From positions 29,525,820 to 29,589,819 of the forward strand of contig CP137675.1 of NCBI GenBank assembly GCA_037976565.1: DNA of 64,000 nucleotides. Reading direction: 5' to 3'. A model generated the notes under the pieces. It was not told where the DNA came from. It worked only from the letters and a program-made list of their open reading frames with translations, and did no database searches. Of this stretch, positions 39,475 through 50,401 are shown in pieces; position 1 is the first letter of the stretch; the number at the start of each line of letters is the position of its first letter. The position numbers and the translations under genes are program-made. The stretch comes from Mesocentrotus franciscanus. Taxonomy: Eukaryota; Echinodermata; Echinoidea; Camarodonta; Strongylocentrotidae.

Positions 39475-40415
39475 GTACCTGACTGCTAAGAAAGCATAAA
39501 TGCTTGTTAGTAAGAAACCAGAGGATCGACGGCTATAGGTCTTCTCCGAGGGACCTGGTAATGAGGATTAATGCTTTACCAAAGGGCACTAGCGCATTGG
39601 GCCGTATGCATAAAAAGTAGCAATTGCTTGTGCTAGCCTTTTACTTGAATCCGTATGCATAAACATAAGCAATTGCTTGCAAGCAAATGCTTTTGCTAGC
39701 AAGCACAAGCAATTGCTTGATGTCCGCAAGCAATTGCTTAAAGATCAAGCAATTGCTTAAAAACGTATGCATAAAACGAACCTTTGCTTGTTCTTATAAG
39801 CAATTGCTTACGTTTTTCAAGCTCCGTCATAGCAGCTTGAGCTCTTGCTTAATCGGGACGTTCGCGGTTAAGCATCATGTTTATGCTCGTTAGAGAAAAC
39901 CAAAGTTGTACAGGAGTAGAATAAATCGAGAAGAAATTGCTCCCGAGACCTATCGGAAACTATTCCGTTTCGACAAAGAGAACGTTGAGTGGTTAGCACA
40001 CAGGTTCATACCTGAACATGATGAAAACGGGAGGATGTCATCCTGGAATGTTATACTGCCATGTCAGGAAAGGCTACCCCACACGCATGACATTTGAATA
40101 CACTACTAGTATGCGAAACCCGCCTTTGTTCTCCCATGAATGATGTTCGCACCGGCGTGACGTCGCTATTGTTGAGATCGTAAGCAATTGCTTGCTGGAG
40201 GCAAGCAAAAGGTTTGAGCACAAGCAAAATGTTATGCATACGGATTTAAGCAATTGCTTGAGCTTGATCTTTTGCTTGACAAGCAATTGCTTGTGCTTGA
40301 AGCAATTGCTTGCAAGCAATTGCTACTTTTTATGCATACGGCCCAATGACTTGGTTTTGAACCCGGGTCGCTGGATTACGAGACCACTGGTCTACCAACT
40401 GAGCTATCGCGCCTC
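39475..40415 (-). mobile_element. SINE B copy split by a short DNA transposon
   Basis: The head at 40350-40415 reads, on the minus strand, GCGATAGCTCAGTTGGTAGA, GTGGTCTCGTAATCC and ACCCGGGTTCAAAACC, a clear tRNA-like A and B box (anticodon-position CGT, Thr-like). The body resumes at 39475-39594 with TGCCCTTTGGTAAAGC and CCAGGTCCCTCGG. Between them lies the element at 39595-40348. Confidence 0.8.
39595..40348. mobile_element. Harbinger/ISL2EU-like short element with perfect 36-bp inverted ends
   Basis: The ends CATTGGGCCGTATGCATAAA and their reverse complement match over 36 bases. Internally the palindrome AAGCAATTGCTT recurs more than ten times near both ends. A plus-strand open stretch (39906-40097) reads ETYRKLFRFDKENVEWL, which resembles the N-terminal region of HARBI1-type transposases. 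No catalytic part remains. Target-site duplication is unclear (AT or longer). Confidence 0.75.
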
Positions 40416-40619
40416 CTGTGATTGAGTAGCTACATTATTAAGACATGTTATTCAAATTCCATTTTTGTTAATTTTTCTCAAACACAAGTCTGAAAGCAAA
40501 AAGGTCTAAGAGGGAATAATAATACCAAACCTTACAGGTGCTTGGATTATTATGACAGTAAAACAACATCTTCAATGTTTATGGTTGATTTTTGAATACT
40601 GAGATTGTTATTTTCTTTA

Positions 40620-42220
40620 AGCCCGGTCACACATAGGGGACGCATGGGGGATGCACGGCCCGCGCATTGAAAATTTGCATTTTTTGCCAGTGCGTTGTCG
40701 TGCGCCCAACTTTTGTCGAAGCTACAGCGAGCTGACACCAAATGCATAGCGTGTTGCTAGCGCGTTGAGCGCATACAGGGCGCCTACAGTGCGCATACAG
40801 ACCGTATACAGAGCGCACATGTTAACAACTTTCACGAATGCACAGCGTGTTGCTAGCGCGCTGGACGAATGGTCCACGCATGCACCGCGTTCTCAACGCA
40901 CAGCCAGCGCGCGAACGACAGAGGTTGGTTTGTTTTATTTTCCGTATACAAATTCAAATACATACAAGAATACAATTTACAAATATTATTATTAGTAGTA
41001 TTATTATTTATTTGACCAATCGGAAAATCACAGGTATGGGGGAAGTTCCACTTCTCCATGAAATTGTCAGATATGTCACGCCGTTCCTCAGGAGTGGTGG
41101 GACACTTCATCATCTCATCCCTGTACTCTTTGATGATGGCTTGGCACACTTCTGGGATGAGCAGGGATATGGTGTTGTGAGGCACCCTCCACCCATAGGA
41201 CATTGAGCGATACTTGGTTCGAGAGGCAAGATGCCGAAGAGTGAGGGCAAGCTTCATGCCCGGATCAAGGGCATCTCTGTAGGTTGTATTCTGCTTGGTG
41301 ATTCTCGGGCCCACTCTGGTTAGCAGTTCGCGCATGAAATTCTTGAAGGCTGCCTGGTCTTCGTTACGGAGTTCCACAAGAAGCTGATCATACAGGCCGA
41401 ACTGTCATCGCCTACCGATCCACGGTCGGACCCAGAATCTCCGTTGACTTCTTCCCCGGCCCCCCACTCAGTGTTATTTAGGGTACGCGTATGCTTGTTC
41501 CCTCTCTTTGAAAGCACCCCTTTATCGGAGATTTTGGGAACACGAATGCGGTCCCTCCGACCCCGGAGTGGGGGGACTTCTTCTCTTTATCCTTCTCCAG
41601 GCGCAGCCTGTCGGAACCATCCATCTTCTGAGGTGGTTCTTCTAGACACGATCAGTAGGAACCTCTGTCATCACCCATGAGGGTCGGAGGAGAAGGGATG
41701 AGAGGGTGGGGCGAAACCCGTTTATATACCCTTTGATTACACGCTAAGTACACGCCAGGTATACGCTAGGAACACGCAGGAAGAACGTTGGGTGCGCTAG
41801 AGACACGTTCCGCACTCGTTCAGCACGCTCATATTCGCTGCATGTTCGCTGGACATTCGTTTGAAACGCGCTAGGTATGCGCTAGGCGTTCGTTAGACCA
41901 CAGCCGCCGAACTTACCACGAATAAACAACGTGTGCTCCGCGCATGTCTGGCGTTGGTCTAGCGCGCTCTGCGCGTGTTTGGCGTCCTTCTGGCGAGTAC
42001 AGTCATGCGTCGAGCTCCGCGCACATTTTTTAACATGCACAAAAAAATCCCGACGCACACAGCGAAAGACGGCGAACACATAGCGTTGGTCCAGCGCGCT
42101 CGACGAACGAGTAACGAATGATGACGCAAGCCTAGCGAACGACAACGCACTGGCCAAAATTGCAAATTTTCAATGCGCGGGTCGTGCGTCCCCCGTGCGT
42201 CGTCTATGTGTGACCGGGCC
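40620..42220 (-). mobile_element. Internally deleted PIF/Harbinger transposon
   Basis: Imperfect inverted ends GCCCGGTCACACATAG and CTATGTGTGACCGGGC are flanked by TTTA on both sides (40616-40619, 42221-42224). The two ends also share GGACGCA-GGGG and CAATGCGCGG over about 80 bases. The transposase N-terminal part is on the minus strand within. A TATA-like TATATAAA on the minus strand (about 41721-41729) precedes it. Confidence 0.88.
41030..41540 (-). pseudogene. HARBI1-like transposase, N-terminal part only
   Basis: It would bind and cut the transposon ends. The minus-strand reading gives AAFKNFMRELLTRVGP, LALTLRHLASRTKYRSMSYG, WRVPHNTISLLIPEVCQAI and CPTTPEERRDI..FMEKWNFPHT, matching the region ahead of the first catalytic Asp in HARBI1 proteins. 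After WNFPHT the sequence leaves the family, so the DDE catalytic core is deleted. Upstream coding (LSKRGNKHTRTLNNTEWG) is in another frame. Non-functional. Confidence 0.85.
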
Positions 42221-42224
42221 TTTA

Positions 42225-43985
42225 GTAAGCCGTTAATGTTTCATAAGGAAATACAAGTAATGTCAAATTATACAAATTATAGTATTTATAAAGCACTCAC
42301 AATGTTGTAAGCCTACACCCCTCCCTTCTCAAAAACTGAAACATGTGTATCAAATAAGGGATTATATTAATTCTTTCCAGCCACAACGACTTGCCATGCA
42401 CATGTTCATTTAGTTTTGCTGAGGTTGAAGAGGTAGTGCATCTGTTATTCCAAAGATACTTTACTAAACAATAACAGATGGTTATCCTATGTTGTCTTAA
42501 CATAGCACGTTGTCTAAATTTGTATATTCTGGCATGAGGTGCTCATTCATGCACACCATTTCTGTCATATTTGCACAACTTGTACATGTACTTTTCTTTT
42601 CATTATATTTTATGTAACAGGTTATATGGAACAAACAGTCTTTTGTGTTTTTAATCGAAAGACGGTACTCATCATATGGAATTGGTGAGGTTTGGTGTAA
42701 TATGCTTGCATGCCATTCCATAATGTGATTTCTTTCAAAGCATTTAGCAGAAATTTTTGCAGGAATTGTTTACAGAATCAGCATTTCCAAGTCGCTTGTA
42801 AAATTTGCTCTTTTTTCAAGTTATTGGCACGATGAATAGTTTTTGTTGTGCTTGGTGTTCAAATTATTTATTACATTTTAAAGGAGTTCTAAGGGGTAAT
42901 AACAAGGGCTTTTATGCAATAAACTGCTTGCCTAAACTCAAGCTAGAACTGTTCAAATTGCTTAGATTTCTTGTTGGCACCTTCTTGTGATTTTGCACAC
43001 ATGATAACAATAGCATTTCAGATTTACTCATCATCTACTAAGAAAACTATCGCAATGCAGGGGCATCCATAAAAAACAAGGACTGTATTGGTATAGAAGG
43101 TTGTGAGATGGGTGTGTTTGAAAGTGTGTTTTTACTCTGATCATGTAGGCATAATCGCCTAAGGATGACACAAGGAAATGTGCTTAAATTTCTATTTTGG
43201 GGGGTCCAGGTAGCATTTCATGGATTTTGCACGCAGAAGCACCCTTACCCCCTTCTTGGTATCATTACTCGGTAACACCTCCAAGCCAACTCCACATGAT
43301 TCCCAAACTGACTAATTCTCAGCCATTCTGGGTAATATGTTATTTGTTTTGTCAGTCTGGTGTTGCTCTTGTTGATGTGACTGTATTATTAAATGGCAAT
43401 CAAGTTTACATTGTAACTAAAATCTCATTTGATTTTAATATTCAATAATAATGAAGTAAATAAATTGTGTAATTGATATGTAAAGGATGGTAGTGGGTAC
43501 TCATAATTAACTTCTAGATGGTATTTGTTCTTGCTTGTACTGTACGTCTAAATGAAGCCAATTCAACGAGTGAGGATAAATCAATTTGCAAATAAAAATG
43601 GATTGGTATATCTCATCTTTTGTATCAAGAAGAATATTGTATAAAATGAATAAATTATTTTCAAATGTTATATCTCTTATGTGTCCTCATATGCTTATTA
43701 TCAAATAATCGATTTTTTTTTTTTTTTTATTGTAAAATTTTTCTGTGAGGGTTCAACACGTCAAAAAGATGACTGCCAAAGATTACTTTCAACAAATTTC
43801 TATGAAAATCTAATTACACTTTAATTCACAGGACTCTTTTGGTACACACTTAACAAAATGGAGCAAGGTGAGACTTTGTAAGGGAAGAAGATGAATTTAT
43901 TGTTTTTATTCACTCGTAAATTAATATAGAGTTAGCAAATTATACTTGATGATGGAACACCATTAATGATAGACATAGGTCAGGG
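42225..43985. other. Intergenic, nothing recognised
   Basis: AT-rich. No exon, RNA gene or clear repeat can be supported. Confidence 0.5.
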
Positions 43986-43989
43986 ATCA

Positions 43990-44155
43990 GGAGGGAGGTA
44001 CAGCGAGAGAGAGAGAGAGGGGGAGGGAGACGAGAGTGGGGGAGTGGGAAGAGAAAGAGAGAGAGTGAGTGGGAGAGAGGAGGGGGTTAGGGAGGGAGTG
44101 AGTGAGTGAGAAAAGAAGAAAGAAGGGGAAAAGAGAGAGAGGGAATTTTATGTAA
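43990..44155. repeat. GA-rich microsatellite
   Basis: GAGAGA and GGGAG runs interrupted by AGTGAGTG. Confidence 0.9.
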
Positions 44156-44290
44156 AAGGAAACTTTGAGATCCAGTAATAATTAAGATTTATGTTTTATA
44201 GGGGCCTTTTGAAATGACATAGCAGACAATATGGATGTACCATGTGTGTATTGGGTTTTACAGACGTGTATCAATCAGATATGATTATTT

Positions 44291-44420
44291 ACGTCTGGGG
44301 ACCGACCTTTAAACGTCACCATCCGAAAGACGTGACTCAGTTTTGAACCTGCGTCCTCGGCTGAATCAGTTTGTAACTTCCACTGTTAGCTGGCTTACAG
44401 GCGCACGCCACAACGCCTAG
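44291..44420 (-). mobile_element. SINE C with pol III-type head
   Basis: On the minus strand: GGCGTTGTGGCGTGCGCCTG, TAAGCCAGCTA, a spacer, GGACGCAGGTTCAAAACTGA (B-box-like), then CGTCTTTCGGATGGTGACGT and AAAGGTCGGTCCCCAGACG. The 3' part is the conserved tail of a SINE family common in marine invertebrates. The head resembles both a degraded tRNA and the Alu domain of 7SL RNA. Confidence 0.65.
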
Positions 44421-44953
44421 TTGTTTTGATGAGTTGAGAGTGAATCGAAGCGAAGTACAGGACGTAACGTATATTGATTCAACTAAAATGGGTATATTTT
44501 GGTTAACTTTGGATGGTGGAAATTTGAGCTGGTGTAAAGTCATTGCCTATGTAAATGTGTACATTTATTTTCAGATAATTATAATTATATTGAAAAGGAT
44601 ATCAATTTGTAGCTCCATCACCTCCTTGTGTTTTATGAAGATGGTTAAAGAATACGGTCCAAATATGGAATAGTTTAACAGAAATGAAGGACTAATAAAC
44701 CGAATATATGCGTAATACTAATGATCTTCAGCACAATACTTGTATTTCATTATCTTACTAAGTAATTAAGAAATAAAATTAATCTGCCAAATATCTAAAA
44801 ACCTACTGAATGTCTGAGTTGACTTAAATTCTGTTTATGATGCTCCTTTAAGTATAAACAATACAATTATATAGACAATTGTGACGTCATTCGATATTCG
44901 ATTTCTTGTTAGTCACCTAACATGTCATCAATGACATCGGGTTCCAGATTAAG

Positions 44954-45126
44954 TTAAGCCTGGTTTTCATCAGCGGGATCGAACGGCTCGACTGGTAGTA
45001 TTTGGATAGGCTCATCCTCATCGACGGGTACTATCGGTTTAGGCTCCTCCTCTTCGACCGGTAGTATTTCAATAGGTGGAAGAATCGATTGACAAGCCAT
45101 GTTGTACTCGGTTGAGAGAATGACAT
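44954..45126 (-). CDS. Gene A last exon: acidic proline-rich tail and stop
   Basis: The acceptor is ATATCATAG/ATGTCATT. It encodes DVILSTEYNMACQS, the usual last strand with cysteine. A tail follows in which IEILPVEEEE and IQILPVEPFD are repeated around KPIVPVDEDEP, then ADENQA and TAA at 44954-44956. Confidence 0.88.
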
Positions 45127-48100
45127 CTATGATATGAAAATATGGTAGGCTAATGACTTATAGAGGACAGCGTATAATGGTAAAGTATACATTTTAAATA
45201 TATGAATTTAGAACGAAAGTCACTAATCAGCTTACTTTCAGAAGACCTGCACGGCACAACATTACACTATAGGCAGTAAACAAAGGTGAAGTTCATTTCG
45301 TTTTTTTGATTTTGCGGTTAATATAATGTAGTTAAAACCATGAAACGCACGTGGAAATTTCATGGTTATTCGAAGTTCTAAAATACGAGCGATATTATGG
45401 TTAGCGGCGGTTCCTACTCGAAGTTACGTTCCGTGCATACAAAATAACTTCGAGGGTGAATACTATCGACTGTAGTTTAAAAAATCGAGCTGTCATATCG
45501 GTGCCATGCGAACCCGCGTAGTTTTTCGTGATTTAGATAGATAGACGCATAGATTCAAGTTTAAAGCTATGCCGATACCATACACACATAGGTGACATTG
45601 AATAGAATTAAACGATTAGTGCCATCGAAAATTCTCTGACGAGATACTTTTAAAAGCTGACTATTTACCTGGCGCGTAGTAGTCGTAAACCGTGATGAGA
45701 CCGGGCTTGGGATCTTTGACGTGATGGATACGTCTAACCTCCAGGTCAAAGCATAACGGTTCGGCGGTAAACTGAAATAGAATGAAAGAAAAGATGAAGA
45801 TATGACAGTAAAAATGTAATTATAGAATAAAATGTATTAGAAATGTTGTGGTCTCTAATGGATACATCATCCTTGTGTACAGCCCAGCATAAAAGTGTTC
45901 TGGCAAGACATTACTTAGTCTACATTTGCCACCCTCCACCCAGGTCTAAATGGGTACCTGATATGCTTGAGCGCTAGTTACTTTGGTGGCTCGGCAGCCT
46001 CGGCTTTAACCCAATTAATGGTATCTAAGCCTCATAAGCATCACATGAACGTTACATTATGAGCGTTCCATGGACGCATGAATGTAATAAGTCTTGTTAT
46101 AGCATAAGCGAATATAAGATAAAACAATCAGTTAGCAGAACACGCAAGTACAGCAAGTAAGATGATAAAGAAAAAAGTTTTGATTTTAGGACAATTACAT
46201 ACAATCTAGGACAACTTTCCCTAGTACAACGATAAGTCTTGAATAATCATCCCTAGGAATACTGGAATAGTACTTATGCACATGGAGGTTATGGCGGGGG
46301 TGAGGGTAATTATATGTGGAGTTGTTGCTCGGCAAGTAACTGTCCAAAGGATTGTTTCCCAGGGGGTAATCGTCCGGAGAGGCAATACTAAAAAAAATTC
46401 AAACCATATTTCTTCTTACAAAACGATCGCAAAGACTTTCGACATAAACACCCTGTAGCTATTTCAATAACCTTGTGCGTCAGCCCTTGTCATGGGCGAA
46501 AATTACAGTGACATATTGCATAATCTGAACATGATTTCTGAAGGCAATACAATAATGATATTAATCTGTATAATGATGATTTCTCAGGAAGAATTCTATG
46601 CAATTATGCCATATAGATGTTACATTCATCAATATAGACCTACTAGATTTTTTTCATTACTATTGCAATCTTTGCCCCCCACCCGCCACCCTTAAAACGA
46701 AAGTCTTCATAAACGAATCCCCAACACAAATACGTTTAGACTGTTTATTAACCTATTTTTCTTATTTTCTAGATTTATTAGTTTCCCCTCCTCCTATTCG
46801 CAACAGTTAATATTATTTTCCACCCCTTCATAGATTGAAGAATATAGTGTTCTTAAATGAACCATTGTGAAAGAAAATTGAAAAGTTGAACTGACAAATT
46901 GCTAATTTTTGCACAATAAAAAGTGACTCTACATGTCATACTACGTTTCCAATTAAGAGGCTTTCATGATTAGTTACTATTAAGTCGCTCTTATTATATT
47001 GAAGACTGCACAATGTACTGCAATGGAAATAGACTCGAACTTTTCTGTGATTTTTGCTCTTTCTGCTCATGTTTATTAAGTATCATTCCTAGCATTCTGG
47101 ATCCAAAGATAATGTAAAAAAACGTCATTAAAGGAGACACCGCATACTGCTAAGATCCTAAGAGTATCTGATTGACACACGTCTGTAAAAACCAAAGTAC
47201 ACACACCCACACACACAGTAGGAAGGGTAGGAGAGATAGCTACCTGGTTGAAATACAGGATGACCTTCTTGTCTCTATATTCGGTCCTAGTTATTTCCTT
47301 GGGGAACGAATTAAGGGATGATTGCTCGGGAACAAAACCAGTAACTAGCTTCACATCGACAATGGCCATGTTGGAAAATCCATCTTCACCGGTATACCTG
47401 TTAAAACGACAAATTGTCTTGTTTAGTTGGTACTTGGTTGGTTGATTGTTTGGCTGGTTGGTTGCTCGTTCGTCCGTCTGTTCATCGGTTAGCTTGTTGG
47501 TTAGCTAGTTGGTTAGTGAAATGGTTGGGGCTGGTTGGGGTTGGTCGGTTGGTTATGTTTGCCGGTTTACAAATTTTGGTTTTGACGCGTAATCTTTGGT
47601 CAGTTAAAATCGGTTTCTGGGTAAGTTTGATATGTTGGTTGATTACTTGAGTCTTTGGTTGGTTAACTTGTTGGTTGGTTGGCTGATAGGCTGAAAGGTA
47701 GGTATGTTGGTAGAGTTTTGTTGGTTGAGGGTTGATTCATAGTTCATTGGTTGGTTGATAGGTTGATAGACTTGCGGGTTGGTTTAATGGAGTTTCTTGA
47801 AAGTTGTATTGGGTTGAGTTTGGTTGGTTCGCCGAGTTCAAAATAATTAGTTACTATTGCTTGTTTGGTTGGTAGGTTATTTGTTATGTTCGTGGGTGGG
47901 TAATAGTTTGTTGATTTGGTCCAAGTTGGTCGGTAAGCTAGTTGACTGATATTGGTTTGTTTGTTGATTGGTTGGTCGGTCGTCGCGTCGGCTGGATGGT
48001 TGGTAAGTTTATTGGGTGGTTGGTTGGTTGCAGTTGTTTGTTGATTGTTTAGTAGGTTGGCAGGTTGGCTTGTAAATAGTTATAGGTAGGTTGGTTTGTC

Positions 48101-50353
48101 GGTTGGTTGATTACATGTCGTTTTTTCAGATGGTTCATGACTCCGAAGGATCGAATTTCCGAAAATGAAATAGTGTTCATAATTCTGAAAAAGAAACGGA
48201 GTTCGTTATTACGAAAAAAGAAAAGAAATATGGTTAGTAATTCCCAAAATGAAATAGGGTTCGTAATTCTGAAAAGTTTAAACCCCCAAAATAACATAGA
48301 TTCCTGTATCGTTTTACGGAACTTGAAGAAAAAAAAGAAACTTTGGAATAACGCAACAATGTTTCGGAATTATGAAACCCTGATATAAGAAATTTGTGTT
48401 TCGGAATTATGAACATTTAGAAAAAGCGACTGCTTCCCGGTTGGTTTGCTGGTAAATTGATTTGTTTTTGTTTGCTTGGTTGAAATTTGTCGGTTGGTTC
48501 AAAGTTGTTGGTTGGTTGGTTGATCATGTTGATAGGCTGGTTGGCTGTTTTAGGTGCAGCGAGCAGCCAACCTAACCGAACAGTCTGTTACTTGACTAAT
48601 AAATATTATCTTTGGATGATTGAAACTGACGGACAGGTTTGTTGAAATAACTGTTTCATCGATAAGATGCACGACATATTGATATGATGGTCAAGTTAGC
48701 GTAAGATATTACAAACGAGTGAGTTGTTGAATGATGGAATAACAAGTCGATTACAAATTTGATTGATTGATTTTCGTTTTTATAGTGTGATGGCGGTAGA
48801 TATGATTTCAGACCTAAACGAAGGATCATTGTTATGTAGCCCTTTAAATTCATCTTAATTCTAAGATGATGTTTCCAAATTTATTTACCTCGCACACACA
48901 TTGAGCTTAAAGGTACCTCGGCAGGCATCTGGTGCCGTCGTCGGACCCACGTTAAAACTGATCTCGAAGGCTGGTACGAGAGGGATAGCCGGATGAATGT
49001 TATATCGGATGATAACCTGATGATTATTTGAAAACAAAGAAAACGTAAGCAAAGAAAACGACGGTGTTAGAATTATCACTGACGGGAATGGAACGAAGTT
49101 TTTGAATAAAAATTCATTTAGTGTGGATACTCACCCTAACATTTGGCGTTCTGCTTTCGGAGTTTGTTCGTTTGATGTTTTTTTTATGTTTGTTTATTTG
49201 TGTGTAATGTTTTTGTTTGGGAGTATCACTTTCGACACTAGGGCTAGACGAAAAATCCTCTTATATTAGTTGATTTTTATACATGACAAAAATGTCCAAT
49301 GGATAGTGATAGAATGATGAATATGCCTTTGATCTCTAATTATCCGGGTTTTTGCGGAAATTGTAAACCGTTGCTTGTTATGTTCTACAAGCTTCCACTA
49401 AGGCCAGATAGGCCTAAGCATGGGAAATATTTAAAAATACATTTTCCCTATTAACCCTGCTAGGTATCAAAAGGCTGAATTAAATCATTACGATATTAAA
49501 GGAAGAAAAGATACTCGGGACTATATTAATGAACGATTAACGCAAATTAAGCCTACATTCATATATGTATATGCATTGTATCAAAATCTTTGCGGGTCCC
49601 CTCCCTCAATCTCCCTCTCACTTTTCATCTCTCTCTCTCTCCCCCCCTGTCTCTCTCCCCTCTCTCTCTCTCTTCTCTATTTCTCTTGTCTTTCCATACT
49701 TTCCTTAAGTATACTCTTTCAATCAAATTCCATTTTTGTTTGTATTATTGGTCTTTTCATGGTTTGTTTTGCTTTGCCTCTGTTTTCTTTGTTTGCTCCC
49801 GTTACAGTCATGACCGACATCAAATAAATGAACTCTACCTGGAGAAGGGCACATCCTTCACCAGTAGCGATGACCGAGATGGCATTTGGGAGCTGGTCGA
49901 GGTCGGCCCGCTGGAGGACGAGGCGATTTCCATCATGGATGACGAATATTGAGTTCCACAAACAAAACTCCTGGTAGCTGAACGCAATACCCAGGTTAGA
50001 CTTGCCGCCGAACACAAGACGGGAATACTCGGCGAGGGCGTGGATGGCGACGACGGTGTCCTGGAAAAGATAGTGGTTTCGAAGAATATCTTGAAATATT
50101 ACACCCTGAATAGTTGCAGAATGTTCTTCTTTCGTTTCTTGGAATACCAATCAGCATGAGGGAATCTCGTGACTATTTACCCAAATTTATCTTACTTTGA
50201 GGGGTTTTAACTGCAGCCATTTATCTATATAACTACTCTTTAAAAGTAAAGATATCTTCTCATAATAACTCTCTGAATAAGGCTTAAAGTCTGTGTGTGA
50301 TGTCAACCTTTTCATATCAATACAGAACCCCCAAAAAAAAAAAAAAAAAAAAC

Positions 50354-50401
<48 letters not shown>

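Noticed and set aside
40350..40415. Possible tRNA-Thr gene on the minus strand
   Set aside because: The A and B boxes and anticodon position are tRNA-like, but the sequence is the head of a SINE B copy with a non-tRNA body attached and mismatched stems.
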